Notes under the pieces: generated by a model
The model's input: only the letters and a program-made list of their open reading frames with translations
What the model was told of the DNA's origin: nothing
Database searches by the model: none
Source: Streptomyces chattanoogensis
Lineage (GTDB): Bacteria; Actinomycetota; Actinomycetes; Streptomycetales; Streptomycetaceae
Assembly: GCF_001294335.1 (NCBI RefSeq)
Contig: NZ_LGKG01000181.1
Span: 1 to 27,385, forward strand
Direction: 5' to 3'
Length of the DNA: 27,385 nucleotides
Part shown: in pieces, positions 8,209 to 18,397 of the stretch
Numbering within the stretch: position 1 is the stretch's first letter
How the letters are laid out: the number at the start of each line of letters is the position of its first letter
Position numbers and translations under genes: made by a program

Positions 8209-8814
8209 GTGGCAATCACCGGCGACGGTACGGCGGCGGAAGGGGCGTTGCCGCTCCACCCGAATGCAGCAGCGAACCGCGCACCGGCGCGGCCCGCCGC
8301 GGTGTCGGGGGACTGCGCGGCGGGGGTCATCGGCTACCGCGGTCCGACGGCGTGCGCGGCGGCGGGGATCACCTACCGGCAGCTCGACTACTGGGCGCGC
8401 ACCGGCCTGGTGGAGCCGAGCGTCCGGCCCGCCTACGGTTCCGGCACTCAGCGGCTGTACAACTTCCGGGACGTCGTCGTTCTGAAGATCGTCAAGCGGC
8501 TGCTGGACACCGGGGTGTCGCTGCAGAACATCCGCACCGCCGTCCAGCATCTGCGTTCGCGCGGGCTGGACGATCTGACGCGGATGACGCTGATGAGCGA
8601 CGGCGCGACGGTCTACGAGTGCACCTCGCCCGACCAGGTCGTCGATCTGCTCCAGGGCGGCCAGGGGGTCTTCGGGATCGCCGTGGGCGTGGTGCTGCGA
8701 GACGTGGAGAGCGCGCTCTCCGAGCTGCACGGCGAGCGGCTGGACACCGGCGAGACGCTGGTCGGCCAGAACCCGCACGACGAGCTGGCGCGGCGGCGCA
8801 ACCGGGCCGGCTGA
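8209..8814 (+). CDS. MerR-family transcriptional regulator (Rv1830-like)
   Basis: This 201-aa protein has a roughly 38-residue Ala/Pro-rich leader, a MerR winged helix-turn-helix at about 40-115 (ITYRQLDYWARTGLVEPS, then GSGTQRLYNFRDVVVLK) and a short C-terminal effector/dimer region. It is a different MerR subfamily from the one two genes upstream. The locus matches Rv1830 of mycobacteria; its ligand is not known to me. GTG 8209 has GGAGGG about 8 bases upstream and a clear TTGACG/TACCGT promoter precedes it, so it can be expressed apart from the upstream genes. The dinB gene begins 66 bases after its stop. Confidence 0.9.
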   Translation: MAITGDGTAAEGALPLHPNAAANRAPARPAAVSGDCAAGVIGYRGPTACAAAGITYRQLDYWARTGLVEPSVRPAYGSGTQRLYNFRDVVVLKIVKRLLDTGVSLQNIRTAVQHLRSRGLDDLTRMTLMSDGATVYECTSPDQVVDLLQGGQGVFGIAVGVVLRDVESALSELHGERLDTGETLVGQNPHDELARRRNRAG

Positions 8815-8880
8815 CGCCCGTACCCGCACCCGGGCCCGGCATCGGGCCGGTTGTCAGTGGTGTGCGGGAGGATCGGTCAT

Positions 8881-10344
8881 GTGAGATCCGCGCCGACGAT
8901 TCTGCATCTGGACATGGATGCGTTCTATGCGTCCGCCGAGCAGGCGGCAAAGCCCAGCCTGCGCGGAAAGCCGGTGATCGTCGGCGGGATCGGGCCGCGT
9001 GGGGTCGTCGCCACCGCGTCGTACGAAGCACGGGTCTTCGGCGTCCGCTCGGCCATGCCGACCGCTCAGGCGCGCCGGCTGTGCCCCAATGCCGCCTACC
9101 TCAGCCCGCGGTTCGATCTGTACCGCCAGGTGAGTGACAAGGTGATGGAGCTGCTGCATGCGCTGTCGCCGCTGGTGGAGCCGCTGAGCCTGGACGAGGC
9201 GTTCGTGGACCTGGAGGCGGGCGGGGTGGCGCCCGAGACGGACGCCGTACGGGCCGTGGGGGAGCGGCTGCGGCGGGACATCCGCGAGGCCACCGCGCTG
9301 ACCGGCTCGGTGGGGCTTGCGGGCGCCAAGATGCTGGCGAAGATCGCGTCCGAGGCGGCGAAGCCGGACGGCCTGGTGGTGATCGAGCCCGGCAGCGAGC
9401 GGGAGCTGCTGGGGCCCATGCCGGTGCGGACGCTGCCCGGGGTGGGGCCGGCGACGGCCGAGGCGCTGCGCCGGGCCGGGATCCACACCGTCGCGGAGAC
9501 CGCGGAGGCCGGCGAGGACGAGCTGGTGCGGCTGCTGGGCAAGGCGCACGGCGCCGGGCTGTATGCGATGGCGCTGGGGCAGGACGACCGCCCGGTGGTG
9601 GCGGAGCGGGACGCGAAGTCGATCTCCGTGGAGGACACCTTCGAAGTCGATCTCACCGACCGGACGCGGGTGCGCAGCGAGCTCACGCGGCTGGCCGAGC
9701 GCTGTGTGCAGCGGCTGCGGGCGGCGGGGCGGTCCGGGCGGACGGTGGTGATCAAGGTGCGCAACTACGACTTCTCGACGCTGACCAGGTCGGAGACGCT
9801 GCGCGGGCCCACCGACGACCCCGCGGTCGTCCGGGAGGCCGCCGCGCGGCTCCTGGAGACGGTGGACACCACGGGCGGGGTCCGGCTCCTGGGGGTGGGG
9901 GTGAGCGGGCTGGCCGATTTCACGCAGGAGGACCTGTTCGCCCAGCTGGCCACGGAGCAGGAGGCCGAGGAGGAGGCGGCCAGAGCGGCGGCGGAGCCGC
10001 CGGCGGCCGGGGCGGGCGAGCCTGAGCCGGAGGAGGAGCGGCCGCGCCGCTGGGCTCCGGGCCTCGATGTGGTGCACGAGGAATACGGCGCCGGATGGGT
10101 GCAGGGCAGCGGGGTGGGGAGAGTGACCGTACGTTTCGAACAGCCGTGGTCCGCACCGGGGAGGGTGCGGACCTTTGCCGTCGATGACCCGGCGCTGCGG
10201 CCGGGGGAGCCGTTGCCGCTGGTGGGCGGGGGGCCCGGAGACGGTCAGTCCTCGGAACCGGCGACCCGGCCGAAGTCCTTGTCGTCCGGGGAGGGGGCGG
10301 AGTCGGAGGCGGGGGAGGCCGGGGAGGAGATATCCAGTCGGTAA
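8881..10344 (+). CDS. dinB: DNA polymerase IV (Y-family), with C-terminal Tudor-like extension
   Basis: This 487-aa translesion DNA polymerase has catalytic residues D11 (in LDMDAFY, Y16 as steric gate) and D105-E106 (in SLDEAF). Palm, fingers, thumb and little-finger regions reach about residue 345. A QEDLF sequence at 349-353 resembles a sliding-clamp binding motif and is internal rather than terminal. It is followed by an acidic Ala/Glu linker and a domain at about 390-445 with the pattern DVVHEEYGAGWV...VTVRFE, which resembles the Tudor-like C-terminal domain of UvrD/PcrA helicases. GTG 8881 follows GGGAGGA by 8 bases; an in-frame upstream start at 8851 lacks such a site. The last 100 bases overlap the convergent PRC-barrel gene. 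Confidence 0.92.
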   Translation: MRSAPTILHLDMDAFYASAEQAAKPSLRGKPVIVGGIGPRGVVATASYEARVFGVRSAMPTAQARRLCPNAAYLSPRFDLYRQVSDKVMELLHALSPLVEPLSLDEAFVDLEAGGVAPETDAVRAVGERLRRDIREATALTGSVGLAGAKMLAKIASEAAKPDGLVVIEPGSERELLGPMPVRTLPGVGPATAEALRRAGIHTVAETAEAGEDELVRLLGKAHGAGLYAMALGQDDRPVVAERDAKSISVEDTFEVDLTDRTRVRSELTRLAERCVQRLRAAGRSGRTVVIKVRNYDFSTLTRSETLRGPTDDPAVVREAAARLLETVDTTGGVRLLGVGVSGLADFTQEDLFAQLATEQEAEEEAARAAAEPPAAGAGEPEPEEERPRRWAPGLDVVHEEYGAGWVQGSGVGRVTVRFEQPWSAPGRVRTFAVDDPALRPGEPLPLVGGGPGDGQSSEPATRPKSLSSGEGAESEAGEAGEEISSR

Positions 10345-10637
10345 TGGTGGTAGAGCTGTAGTTCCTGTTCGGGGGAGAGATGGCGGCCCACCCCGAAATC
10401 CGGGGCGTCCTTGATCAGCTTGCGGTCGTAGGGGATCCGCAGCCCTTCCTCGGCCAGCTCGCTCGGCTCCAGGGGGACGAAGGCATCCCGGCTGAACAGG
10501 CCGGTGCGCACGGCAGCCCATTCGGGTTCGCCGGTCGCGTCGTCGAGATAGACCTCGTCAACGGTGCCGATCTTGGTGCCGTTCCGGTCGAACGCTTTGC
10601 GGCCGATCAGGCTCCGGGGATCGATATCGGTGTGCAC
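10245..10637 (-). CDS. PRC-barrel domain protein
   Basis: This 130-aa protein has a PRC-barrel fold at about residues 5-85, seen in SLIGRKAFDRNGTKIGTVDEVYLD and the following strands, and a conserved tail with LSPEQELQLYHHY. PRC-barrel proteins are small scaffolds or sensors, and stress-related members are common in actinobacteria; no enzyme motif is present. The GTG start is decided by a strong AAGGAGG just upstream; longer in-frame versions lack support and would overlap the gcvP leader region. It converges on dinB with a 100-base overlap of coding ends and is divergent from the glycine riboswitch and gcvP. Confidence 0.85.
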   Translation of the reverse strand: MHTDIDPRSLIGRKAFDRNGTKIGTVDEVYLDDATGEPEWAAVRTGLFSRDAFVPLEPSELAEEGLRIPYDRKLIKDAPDFGVGRHLSPEQELQLYHHYRLDISSPASPASDSAPSPDDKDFGRVAGSED

Positions 10638-10743
10638 AGCCCCTCCTTGTGGTCGCAACTGCCCTGTGACAACTACCAAACGGCACATTTCATGCCTCGG
10701 CCACTCGAAGCTTCCTCTCAGGTTCCCCCGACAGGTGCGCTGG

Positions 10744-10749
10744 TAGGCT
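10744..10749 (+). promoter_or_regulatory. Probable -10 element of the gcvP leader
   Basis: TAGGCT lies about 22 bases before the first glycine aptamer, placing transcription start near 10756. The matching -35 region is weak, as expected for a regulated actinobacterial promoter. Confidence 0.5.
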
Positions 10750-10770
10750 GACGAATGGCCGCTGACCCCA

Positions 10771-10874
10771 TGCGGGAGAGTCCCTTGCCGTTCGCGGCGG
10801 GGGCGCCGAAGGAGCAACTCCTCCCCGGAATCTCTCAGGCATCCGTACCGCATGGACGAGGTCACTCTGGAAAG
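10771..10874 (+). promoter_or_regulatory. Glycine riboswitch, first aptamer
   Basis: The conserved blocks of a glycine aptamer occur in order: GCGGGAGAG (10772-10780), GGCGCCGAAGGAGCAA (10802-10817), GGAATCTCTCAGGCA (10827-10841), and ACCGCATGGACGAGGTCACTC (10847-10866, abbreviated here by position) with CTGGAAAG at the end. It is the first half of a tandem arrangement ahead of gcvP. Glycine riboswitches upstream of gcvP have been described in Streptomyces griseus as activating. Confidence 0.93.
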
Positions 10875-10985
10875 CAGGGCGGGCCCGCAAAAGACACAAT
10901 GCCGGGTCCCGTCCTCACCGACGGTGAAAGCCGGACCGCAGACCGCGGGCCGGTGAAGCTCTCAGGTTGAGATGACAGAGGGGGA
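10875..10985 (+). promoter_or_regulatory. Glycine riboswitch, second aptamer and expression platform start
   Basis: A second aptamer follows directly, with ACCGACGGTGAAAGCC (10917-10932), GGTGAAGCTCTCAGG (10952-10966) and GATGACAGAGGGGGA (10971-10985). Downstream, bases 10994-11000 and 11009-11015 can pair as a 7-bp stem just ahead of the AGGAGG at 11035-11040, a possible expression platform. There is no T-tract, so control may act on translation or on Rho-type termination. Confidence 0.87.
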
Positions 10986-11049
10986 GGCCGTCCGGGCACC
11001 CGCGCCGTGGTGCCCCTCGCAGGTCGTACTGACCAGGAGGCCCCCGCAG

Positions 11050-13935
<2,886 letters not shown>

Positions 13936-13962
13936 TCGCCGGCGGTCGTCCGGACAACATCA

Positions 13963-13992
13963 AGGGCCCTCGGCATGTGTGCCGGGGGCCCT
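13963..13992. terminator. Bidirectional terminator between gcvP and the DUF5999 gene
   Basis: Bases 13963-13975 and 13980-13992 form a 13-bp stem (one G-T pair) with a TGTG loop, between two convergent genes. On the plus strand TGTTGT follows. Confidence 0.85.
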
Positions 13993-14015
13993 GTTGTACT
14001 GCCAGGAGATGGCGG

Positions 14016-14219
14016 TCAGGCCACGCTGGCGACCCGTTCGGCCTGCGGCCGGTGCGGGGCGATGATCTTCCCGTCCGGCAGCAGCTCACCGGTGTCCTCG
14101 AAGAGCAGGACACCGTTGCACAGCAGGCTCCAGCCCTGTTCGGGGTGGTGTGCCACGGGATGCGCGGCTTCCCGGTCGCTGGAGTCTGCGGACGGGCAAG
14201 GAGGTTGGTGCTGACACAT
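14016..14219 (-). CDS. DUF5999 family small protein
   Basis: This 67-aa protein matches a small actinobacterial family of unknown function through its start MCQHQPPCP and the segments HPEQGWSLLCNGVLLFEDTG and LLPDG. Three cysteines (two near the N-terminus, one in SLLCNG) and several histidines could bind a metal, but no such role is established. The ATG at 14219 gives the usual family length but has only a weak ribosome site. An in-frame ATG at 14276 would add 19 residues and is preceded by a strong GGGGGAG 7 bases upstream, so the longer 86-aa form is a serious alternative. It is convergent with gcvP across a hairpin terminator. Confidence 0.8.
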   Translation of the reverse strand: MCQHQPPCPSADSSDREAAHPVAHHPEQGWSLLCNGVLLFEDTGELLPDGKIIAPHRPQAERVASVA

Positions 14220-14463
14220 GGAAGTTGTCTTTCGCTGCGGTGTGAACGTCGTTGTGCGGCTCGACGAGGTGGTCATGGCCGCTCCCCCGTTTCCATCGGT
14301 TGGTCCCAGTGTTGCCCCACGGACGGGTTTCCGCAGGGATTTCGCCGCAGTGGTACTCGTTGGATAAGGACGCGTCACCCGTGCGGGCGGTTCAATTTCA
14401 TTCTTCTGCAAGGGGGTTGGGGGATATTTCCGGCCGGTCGGCCACCCGGGTGAGCACAGCGGG

Positions 14464-14494
14464 GCGCCCCGCGGCCGGATGGGTCGCGGGGCGC
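14464..14494 (-). terminator. Hairpin downstream of the unknown minus-strand gene
   Basis: Bases 14464-14473 and 14485-14494 form a perfect 10-bp GC-rich stem with an 11-base loop, about 25 bases after the stop of the gene ending at 14519. No T-run. The rest of the gap 14277-14518 shows no gene. Confidence 0.6.
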
Positions 14495-14518
14495 TCGGCC
14501 GGGCCACGGCGTACGCCG

Positions 14519-15112
14519 TCAGGCGGCCGGGGAGTCGAGCAGCGGACCGGGCGGGGCGAGGCGGAGGTGGAGCCGCGGCAGCAGATCGGCGACCCGCTGC
14601 GGGCGGTGCGGGGCGATGCCCGGCGGTGCGGGCGCCAGCGGTACCAGCAGGTCACCGGGGGCGGGCAGGCCGGTGGCACCGTCGGATGCGGTGTCGTGGT
14701 GCAGCCACAGGGTGAGCATGTACAGCTCCGGTACGGACAGCAGCCGCGGCTGGTACGGGGCGGCCAGCGACTCCGCCTGCTGCAGTGCCTGTTCCGTCGC
14801 GCCGACGTACGGGCCGCCGCAGAAGTGGGAGAACGTCCAGCCGTCGGCGGTGAGCATCGCCTCGGCGGCCGCCACGGCGCGCTCACCGCTGCGGACCAGG
14901 AAGCGCCAGCCGGTCAGCCGGGTCCGCGGGGGGCCGCCCGCGCGGCTGACGTCGTCCCAGATGTGGACCGGCAGGGGGTGGTCGGGGCTGAGCGGACCCT
15001 GATGGGCGCGCAGGGCGGAGGCGGGGGCTTCGCGGACGGCGGTGGGCGAGCCGAGGGCGGCGAGAACGCTGCGCAGGGCAGGCGCAGGGGCAGGGGGGAG
15101 ATGCAGCGGCAT
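14519..15112 (-). CDS. Uncharacterised protein, 197 aa
   Basis: I do not recognise a named domain. The protein is soluble-looking, with no signal peptide and no clear membrane segment. It is rich in Pro, Leu, Ala and His and contains HIWDDVSRAGG, a distinctive GWTFSHFCGGPYVG segment, and a YMLTLWLHHD segment in the second half. Coding quality is good, with strongly GC-biased third positions and an ATG preceded by GAGGCGA about 9 bases upstream. It is divergent from the GCS2-family ligase gene, with 616 bases between them, and separated from the DUF5999 gene by a hairpin. I recall similar hypothetical proteins in Streptomyces, without function. Confidence 0.7.
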   Translation of the reverse strand: MPLHLPPAPAPALRSVLAALGSPTAVREAPASALRAHQGPLSPDHPLPVHIWDDVSRAGGPPRTRLTGWRFLVRSGERAVAAAEAMLTADGWTFSHFCGGPYVGATEQALQQAESLAAPYQPRLLSVPELYMLTLWLHHDTASDGATGLPAPGDLLVPLAPAPPGIAPHRPQRVADLLPRLHLRLAPPGPLLDSPAA

Positions 15113-15728
15113 GGTGGGTCGCCTCTCACTTCGGAGACACGGTGAAGCCGGGCAGGTGCGGACGGCGCTGTCTGCATGCGGGGCCAGAGCATGGCCGACC
15201 GGAGCGGCGGCCCGGTGGGTCGGCCGCAGGACCCCGGCGCCGGTGGGAACACCGCAGCACTGGGCGCCAACTCTCTGCCTCGTCTGCGGAGTTTATACGA
15301 CGTATGTTCTGAATTTGTTTCGGCTACTGGTCCTGCAGATTTCTGGCAAGGCGTAATCAGGACCGCTGTGCCGGGCCCGCCGCGGGGTGATTTTCTCCGC
15401 TTTGTGCGGGCCTTTGGATACGCCACCTCGTATTTCTTCGCACACGTGGTAGGCCGGATCTCATCGGTGATTTTCACAAGAGAAATGCGGGTGGCGAGGG
15501 CCGCCGAGATATGCCCTTGGAGTGTGCCACGGACGGGTCATGGACGTGGCCTGGTCGCGTTCCGTGTCCGCCATTACTTCGAGCCTATCGCCAGCGTCAC
15601 ACCACCGAGGCGTTATCGATCAGATTGCCGGGGCATCATCGTCCGTAGCGCGTGCCCCGGTGGTGTCGGGGACGGCCCAACCGGTCCGTGGCCGCGGGCC
15701 GTTCGCTCGATCGAGGAGGGACCCTTCG
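15113..15728. other. 616-bp divergent intergenic region, partly AT-richer, no convincing gene
   Basis: This gap separates two divergent genes. Bases about 15290-15480 are noticeably less GC-rich than the flanks. They contain an 11-bp near-palindrome ATACG-A-CGTAT (15295-15305) and the same half-sites spaced by 6 bases, ATACG-n6-CGTAT (15418-15433). Open frames crossing the gap have poor third-position bias and no ribosome sites. It probably carries promoters and operators for both neighbours. Confidence 0.5.
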
Positions 15729-17276
15729 ATGGGGGAGAAGGTCGCCGCGGACGGGATCGACCTGGCCGACCGGGAGCGATATCGAAGAAAGCTGCACGAA
15801 TGTCTCGCCGGATTGCGCAGGCTCCTGTCGGAGCGGCGGTTCGACCGTCCGAAGAATCTCATCGGGCTGGAGATCGAGCTCAATCTCGCAGGTGCGGACG
15901 GGCTGCCCCGAATGATGAACTCCCAGGTGCTGGAACGTATCGCCAGCCGGGATTTCCAGACCGAACTCGCCCGGTGCAATCTCGAGGTCAACATCACCCC
16001 GCACCGATTGTCCGGCCGCGTCCTCGACCAGCTGGCCGAGGAACTCCGTGCGGGTCTTGCCTACGCCGACCGGAAAGCCCGCGAGGTGGCCGCACGGATA
16101 GTGATGATCGGTATTCTGCCGACCCTGACCGCCGCCGATCTCACGGCCGCCAATCTCTCCGCCATCGACCGGTATGTGCTGCTCGACGAGCAGATGCGGG
16201 CGGCCCGCGGCGAGGACTTCGCGATCGACATAGAGGGCGTCGAGCATCTGGTCTCCCGCTCGTCCTCGATAGCGCCGGAGGCCGCCTGTACGTCCGTCCA
16301 GCTGCACCTCCAGGTCACGCCGGGCCGCTTCGCCGCCGTCTGGAACGCCGCGCAGGCCATCGCCGCCGTCCAGGTCGCCGTCGGGGCCAACTCGCCCTTC
16401 CTCTTCGGCCGCGAGCTGTGGTGCGAGTCCCGGCCGCCGGTCTTCCAGCAGTCCACCGACACCCGGGCGCCCGAGCTCCAGGCCCAGGGGGTGCGCCCGC
16501 GCACCTGGTTCGGGGAGCGCTGGATCGGCTCCGCGTATGACCTCTTCGAGGAGAACCTGCGCTATTTCCCGCCGCTGCTGCCGATTCCCGGGCCGCAGGA
16601 GCCGCTGCGGATCCTCGACGAGGGCGGGGTGCCGGATCTTGCGGAACTGGTGCTGCACAACGGCACGGTCTACCGCTGGAACCGTCCCGTCTACGCGGTG
16701 GCCGACGGCGTGCCGCATCTGCGGGTCGAGAACCGCGTGCTGCCGGCCGGCCCCACCGTCGCCGACGTCATCGCCAACACCGCCTTCTACTACGGCCTGG
16801 TACGGGCCCTGGCCGAGGAACCCCGCCCCGTCTGGACGCGCCTGCCCTTCGCCGCCGCGGCCGCCAACTTCGACACCGCCTCCCGCTACGGCATCGACGC
16901 CCGCCTCCACTGGCCACGGCCCGGCCGCGGCGGCATCGCCGAGGTCCCTGCCGTACGGCTCGTACGCCAGGAACTGCTGCCCCTCGCGGCGGCCGGACTG
17001 GACGCCTGGGGCGTCGAACCGGCCGACCGGGACCTGTATCTGGGCATCATCGAGGCCCGCTGCGCCCGCCGGGTCAACGGCGCGTCCTGGCAGGCCGCGG
17101 CCTTCCACCACGCGGTGCGCCAGGGCCTGGACCGGGATGCCGCACTGGCCGCGATGACCCGTCGCTACAGCGAGCTGATGCACGCCGGGGATCCGGTGCA
17201 CACCTGGCCGGTCGCCTGGGCGGTGGGCGCGCCGCCGGTGGTGCCGGGGGCGCGGCGCACGGTCGAGAGCGCCTGA
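15729..17276 (+). CDS. GCS2-family glutamate-cysteine-ligase-like protein
   Basis: This 515-aa protein belongs to the glutamate-cysteine ligase type 2 superfamily of ATP-dependent carboxylate-amine ligases. Visible family features are the GLEIELNLAGADGLPRMMN segment at about residues 40-58, NLEVNITPHRLSGR at about 85, the ACTSVQLHLQVTP strand, GANSPFLFGRELWCESRPP, and LHNGTVYRWNRPVY followed by HLRVENRVLPAGP in the active-site region. The family couples glutamate or related acids to an amine. Streptomyces uses mycothiol rather than glutathione, so the true substrate is unknown. ATG 15729 is fixed by GAGGAGGG (15713-15720) 8 bases upstream; longer in-frame starts to 15522 lack coding bias. Confidence 0.85.
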   Translation: MGEKVAADGIDLADRERYRRKLHECLAGLRRLLSERRFDRPKNLIGLEIELNLAGADGLPRMMNSQVLERIASRDFQTELARCNLEVNITPHRLSGRVLDQLAEELRAGLAYADRKAREVAARIVMIGILPTLTAADLTAANLSAIDRYVLLDEQMRAARGEDFAIDIEGVEHLVSRSSSIAPEAACTSVQLHLQVTPGRFAAVWNAAQAIAAVQVAVGANSPFLFGRELWCESRPPVFQQSTDTRAPELQAQGVRPRTWFGERWIGSAYDLFEENLRYFPPLLPIPGPQEPLRILDEGGVPDLAELVLHNGTVYRWNRPVYAVADGVPHLRVENRVLPAGPTVADVIANTAFYYGLVRALAEEPRPVWTRLPFAAAAANFDTASRYGIDARLHWPRPGRGGIAEVPAVRLVRQELLPLAAAGLDAWGVEPADRDLYLGIIEARCARRVNGASWQAAAFHHAVRQGLDRDAALAAMTRRYSELMHAGDPVHTWPVAWAVGAPPVVPGARRTVESA

Positions 17277-17408
17277 GGCCTGTCCGGCCGACACTCCATG
17301 CGGCGACGCCCTCGGGCACCGGGCCCGGTGCCCGGCGTGCGGACGGATCGGGCAAGCTGTGACGTCCCATTGCCGAAGTGCCCCGGCCCGTCGCGCGCGA
17401 TCTTCGTA

Positions 17409-17435
17409 TGTGCTGTGTGTGCTGTGTGTGCTGTA
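17409..17435. repeat. 9-bp tandem repeat, three copies
   Basis: TGTGCTGTG occurs three times in a row (17409-17417, 17418-17426, 17427-17435), the last copy ending in A. It lies in the 224-bp gap (17277-17500) between the GCS2-family gene and the CPBP gene, a gap that otherwise shows no gene. The copies being almost identical suggests recent slippage. Confidence 0.85.
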
Positions 17436-17500
17436 TCTGCCTTCGAGATTCTGGTGGGGTGGTGGTGGCGAAGCGGCGGTATTGCGGAAGTGGAGGAAGC

Positions 17501-18352
17501 GTGGAGCCGGAGACAAGTCCCGTGGCCGATGCGGACGTTCGAGGTCAGGGAGGCCGGGGGCCTGGTGCGGGGCGGAGTCCGGGAGGCGCGGAGGGGCCCT
17601 GCCGGAGCTTCCTGGGGAGTGAGACGCTGCTCGTGCTGGCGCTCTCGCTCGGGGCCAGCGCACTGTCGGCGCTCATCAGCTTCATCGGCTCGGTGACCAA
17701 ACCCGGCGGCCTCAAGCACCAGGCGGCCACGCTCAACGCGTCCCACGCGCCCGGCCGGCCCTGGCTGGATCTCGCCTGGCAGCTGTTCGGCATCGCGAGC
17801 GCGCTGGTGCCCGTCGCCCTGGTGGCCCACTTCCTGCTGCGGGAACGGGCCGGCGGACTGCGCGCCATCGGCTTCGACCGGCAGCGGCCCGGCTTCGACC
17901 TGAGCCGGGGCGTCGGGCTGGCCGCGGTCATCGGCGGCAGCGGACTGCTGCTCTATCTGGGCGCGCGGGCAGCCGGCGCCAATCTGACGGTGGTTCCCGA
18001 GGCACTGCCCGAGGTGTGGTGGAAGATTCCGGTGCTGATCGCCTCCGCGGTGCAGAACGCCGTGGTGGAGGAGGTCATCGTCGTCGGCTATCTGGTGCGC
18101 AGGCTGGGGCAGTTGGGCTGGGCCCCGATGGCGGTACTGGCCGCCAGTGCGGTGCTGCGCGGCTCGTACCACCTCTATCAGGGCATCGGCGGCTTCTTCG
18201 GCAACATGGTGATGGGCGTGATCTTCGTCCTGCTCTACCGGCGCTGGGGCCGGGTCGGACCGCTGGTCGCGGCGCATGCGCTCATCGACATCGTGGCGTT
18301 CCTCGGCTACGCCCTGCTGGCGGGCCGGGTGGGGTGGCTGCCGACGGCCTGA
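17501..18352 (+). CDS. CPBP-family intramembrane protease-like protein
   Basis: This 283-aa membrane protein has a short Gly/Pro-rich N-terminus and then about six to eight hydrophobic segments. The CPBP/Abi motifs are present: E190-E191 (EEVIVVGY), H224 in SYHLYQG and H259 in AHALID, corresponding to the glutamate and histidine residues of Rce1-like intramembrane proteases. The usual EExxxR arginine is Val195 here. Family members cleave CAAX-like proteins or protect against bacteriocins; the substrate here is unknown. GTG 17501 is chosen because GGAGG (17492-17496) lies 4 bases upstream; longer in-frame starts run through the 9-bp repeat and give a Cys-rich non-coding-looking leader. It is convergent with the PhzF-like gene. 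Confidence 0.87.
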   Translation: MEPETSPVADADVRGQGGRGPGAGRSPGGAEGPCRSFLGSETLLVLALSLGASALSALISFIGSVTKPGGLKHQAATLNASHAPGRPWLDLAWQLFGIASALVPVALVAHFLLRERAGGLRAIGFDRQRPGFDLSRGVGLAAVIGGSGLLLYLGARAAGANLTVVPEALPEVWWKIPVLIASAVQNAVVEEVIVVGYLVRRLGQLGWAPMAVLAASAVLRGSYHLYQGIGGFFGNMVMGVIFVLLYRRWGRVGPLVAAHALIDIVAFLGYALLAGRVGWLPTA

Positions 18353-18357
18353 TGCAC

Positions 18358-18388
18358 GGCGCGGGACGCCACTTGGGCGGCCCGCGCC
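18358..18388. terminator. Bidirectional hairpin between CPBP and PhzF-like genes
   Basis: GGCGCGGG (18358-18365) pairs with CCCGCGCC (18381-18388) across a 15-base loop, in the 45-bp gap between convergent stops. Confidence 0.6.
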
Positions 18389-18397
18389 TTCTGATGC

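Noticed and set aside
10972..11049. Earlier in-frame ATG of gcvP
   Set aside because: It lies in the second glycine aptamer. The ATG at 11050 has AGGAGG and matches family starts.
14914..15477. Minus-strand open frame beginning GTG-AAA in the divergent gap
   Set aside because: It overlaps the 197-aa gene in another frame, has mixed third-position use in its unique part, and no ribosome site.
15176..16540. Plus-strand open frame covering the divergent gap and part of the GCS2-family gene
   Set aside because: It is out of frame with the conserved ligase, which has its own ribosome site, and it has poor coding bias.
17409..17435. Tandem repeat as a CRISPR array
   Set aside because: The copies are contiguous 9-mers with no spacers, and no cas genes are present.
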